DNA of 64,000 nt from Panacagrimonas perspica. Lineage in GTDB: Bacteria; Pseudomonadota; Gammaproteobacteria; Nevskiales; Nevskiaceae. Position numbers and translations under genes: made by a program. The stretch spans positions 457,994-521,993 of the forward strand of contig NZ_SOBT01000009.1 of the NCBI RefSeq assembly GCF_004364935.1. The letters run 5' to 3'. The stretch's first letter is position 1. Every line of letters starts with the position of its first letter. Under the pieces are notes generated by a model. It saw only the letters and a program-made list of their open reading frames with translations. It did not search any database and was not told the DNA's origin. Shown here piece after piece: positions 63,662 to 64,000 of this stretch.

Positions 63662-63781
63662 TTAGTCCACTGGCACGATGGCGCTTGAGGTGAGATGGTT
63701 CAGCCAATCGATCATTTCGGCCCACACGTTGGCCGCAAGATTGGTGCCGTCAGCAACTTCAACGGTGTGAGAAATTTTCAT
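63662..63781 (-). CDS. 39-residue small protein, coupled to the membrane protein gene
   Basis: A short frame starts MKISHTVEVADGTNLAANVW and ends SSAIVPVD. A very strong ribosome-binding site (AAGGAAGGGAG) ends directly before ATG 63781, and its TAA stop abuts the ATG of the downstream membrane protein. The frame stays open upstream to a TAG near 63882 without another ATG, so a longer ancestor is possible. No family recognised. Confidence 0.5.
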   Translation of the reverse strand: MKISHTVEVADGTNLAANVWAEMIDWLNHLTSSAIVPVD

Positions 63782-63922
63782 CTCCCTTCCTTGCACCCGG
63801 CTTCCATCCTGGAGTTGCAGAGAGACTTCATCTCCCTCTACGTCTCGGAAGGCAATCCCGAGGGTAGCCGTGGTCGCGGTCTATTCCATCGCGTGCCTCG
63901 TCGTGATGTCGAAGATCGATCG

Positions 63923-64000
63923 TCAGTTCCTCAAGAGCGATTGACGGCCGGAACCGAAGCGCTTGACGAGTTCCGCCTGAAGCTCTTCCACTTCTGGATC
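63923..64000 (-). CDS. possible C-terminal end of a gene cut by the window edge
   Basis: The minus strand from the window edge reads DPEVEELQAELVKRFGSGRQ and stops at 63923. The acidic-amphipathic composition looks like coding sequence, but only 25 residues are visible, so it could be chance. Nothing can be said about function. Confidence 0.3.
   Translation of the reverse strand, partial: DPEVEELQAELVKRFGSGRQSLLRN

Noticed and set aside
63840-63943. Hydrophobic plus-strand frame near the window end
   Set aside because: It has no upstream start or ribosome-binding site and lies opposite sequence that reads at least as well on the minus strand.

Overview
The window is about 64 kb of GC-rich chromosome from a gammaproteobacterium. 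The pilB-pilC-pilD-coaE-zapD run, argS followed by a SPOR-domain gene, and a DUF1631 protein point to the Xanthomonadales/Nevskiales side of the class. I did not resolve the family. Almost everything is core chromosome. The last 2 kb carries a toxin-antitoxin pair and small orphan genes and looks like accessory DNA.

Layout. 0-2 kb: two EAL proteins for cyclic-di-GMP signalling, the first cut by the window edge and degenerate. 2-11 kb: lipid, ester and envelope genes, namely an HSL-type esterase, two paralogous alpha/beta hydrolases, a lipoprotein adaptor with an ABC-2 exporter, a wax-ester synthase/DGAT and a secreted beta-propeller. These are interspersed with copies of a palindromic GTAGCCCGGG repeat. 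11-14 kb: histidine phosphatase, TlpA-like thioredoxin, stand-alone FabH and a secreted cupin. 14-20 kb: pilB, pilC, pilD, coaE, zapD and rubredoxin. 20-25 kb: argS, an ftsN-like gene and an S9 peptidase. 25-30 kb, all on the minus strand: two DUF805 membrane proteins, MtfA peptidase, an FHA-containing class III cyclase and a transmembrane Ser/Thr kinase with an extracytoplasmic SUMF-like domain. This is a plausible envelope-sensing system. 30-34 kb: UvrD and a PRISE-like reductase.

34-51 kb holds the transcription/translation superoperon on the minus strand, in transcription order rpsL-rpsG-fusA-tuf-trnW-secE-nusG-rplK-rplA-rplJ-rplL-rpoB-rpoC. In most relatives rpsL-rpsG-fusA-tuf lies downstream of rpoC; here it lies upstream of trnW. 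Recombination between two tuf copies would explain this. The EF-Tu itself is the most striking gene in the window: the nearly universal switch I motif RGITI is replaced by KILTI and the loop is about six residues longer.

51-62 kb: an LpqC/PHB-depolymerase-like lipoprotein, small envelope proteins, SlyD, MetH (whose -10 box lies only 6 bp from its ATG, so it may be leaderless), DUF1631 and a TIP30-like oxidoreductase. 62-64 kb: a RelE/HigB-type toxin and antitoxin with a palindromic operator, then a lower-GC membrane protein preceded by a 39-codon gene. No IS element, CRISPR array or rRNA gene was seen. The only tRNA found is tRNA-Trp.
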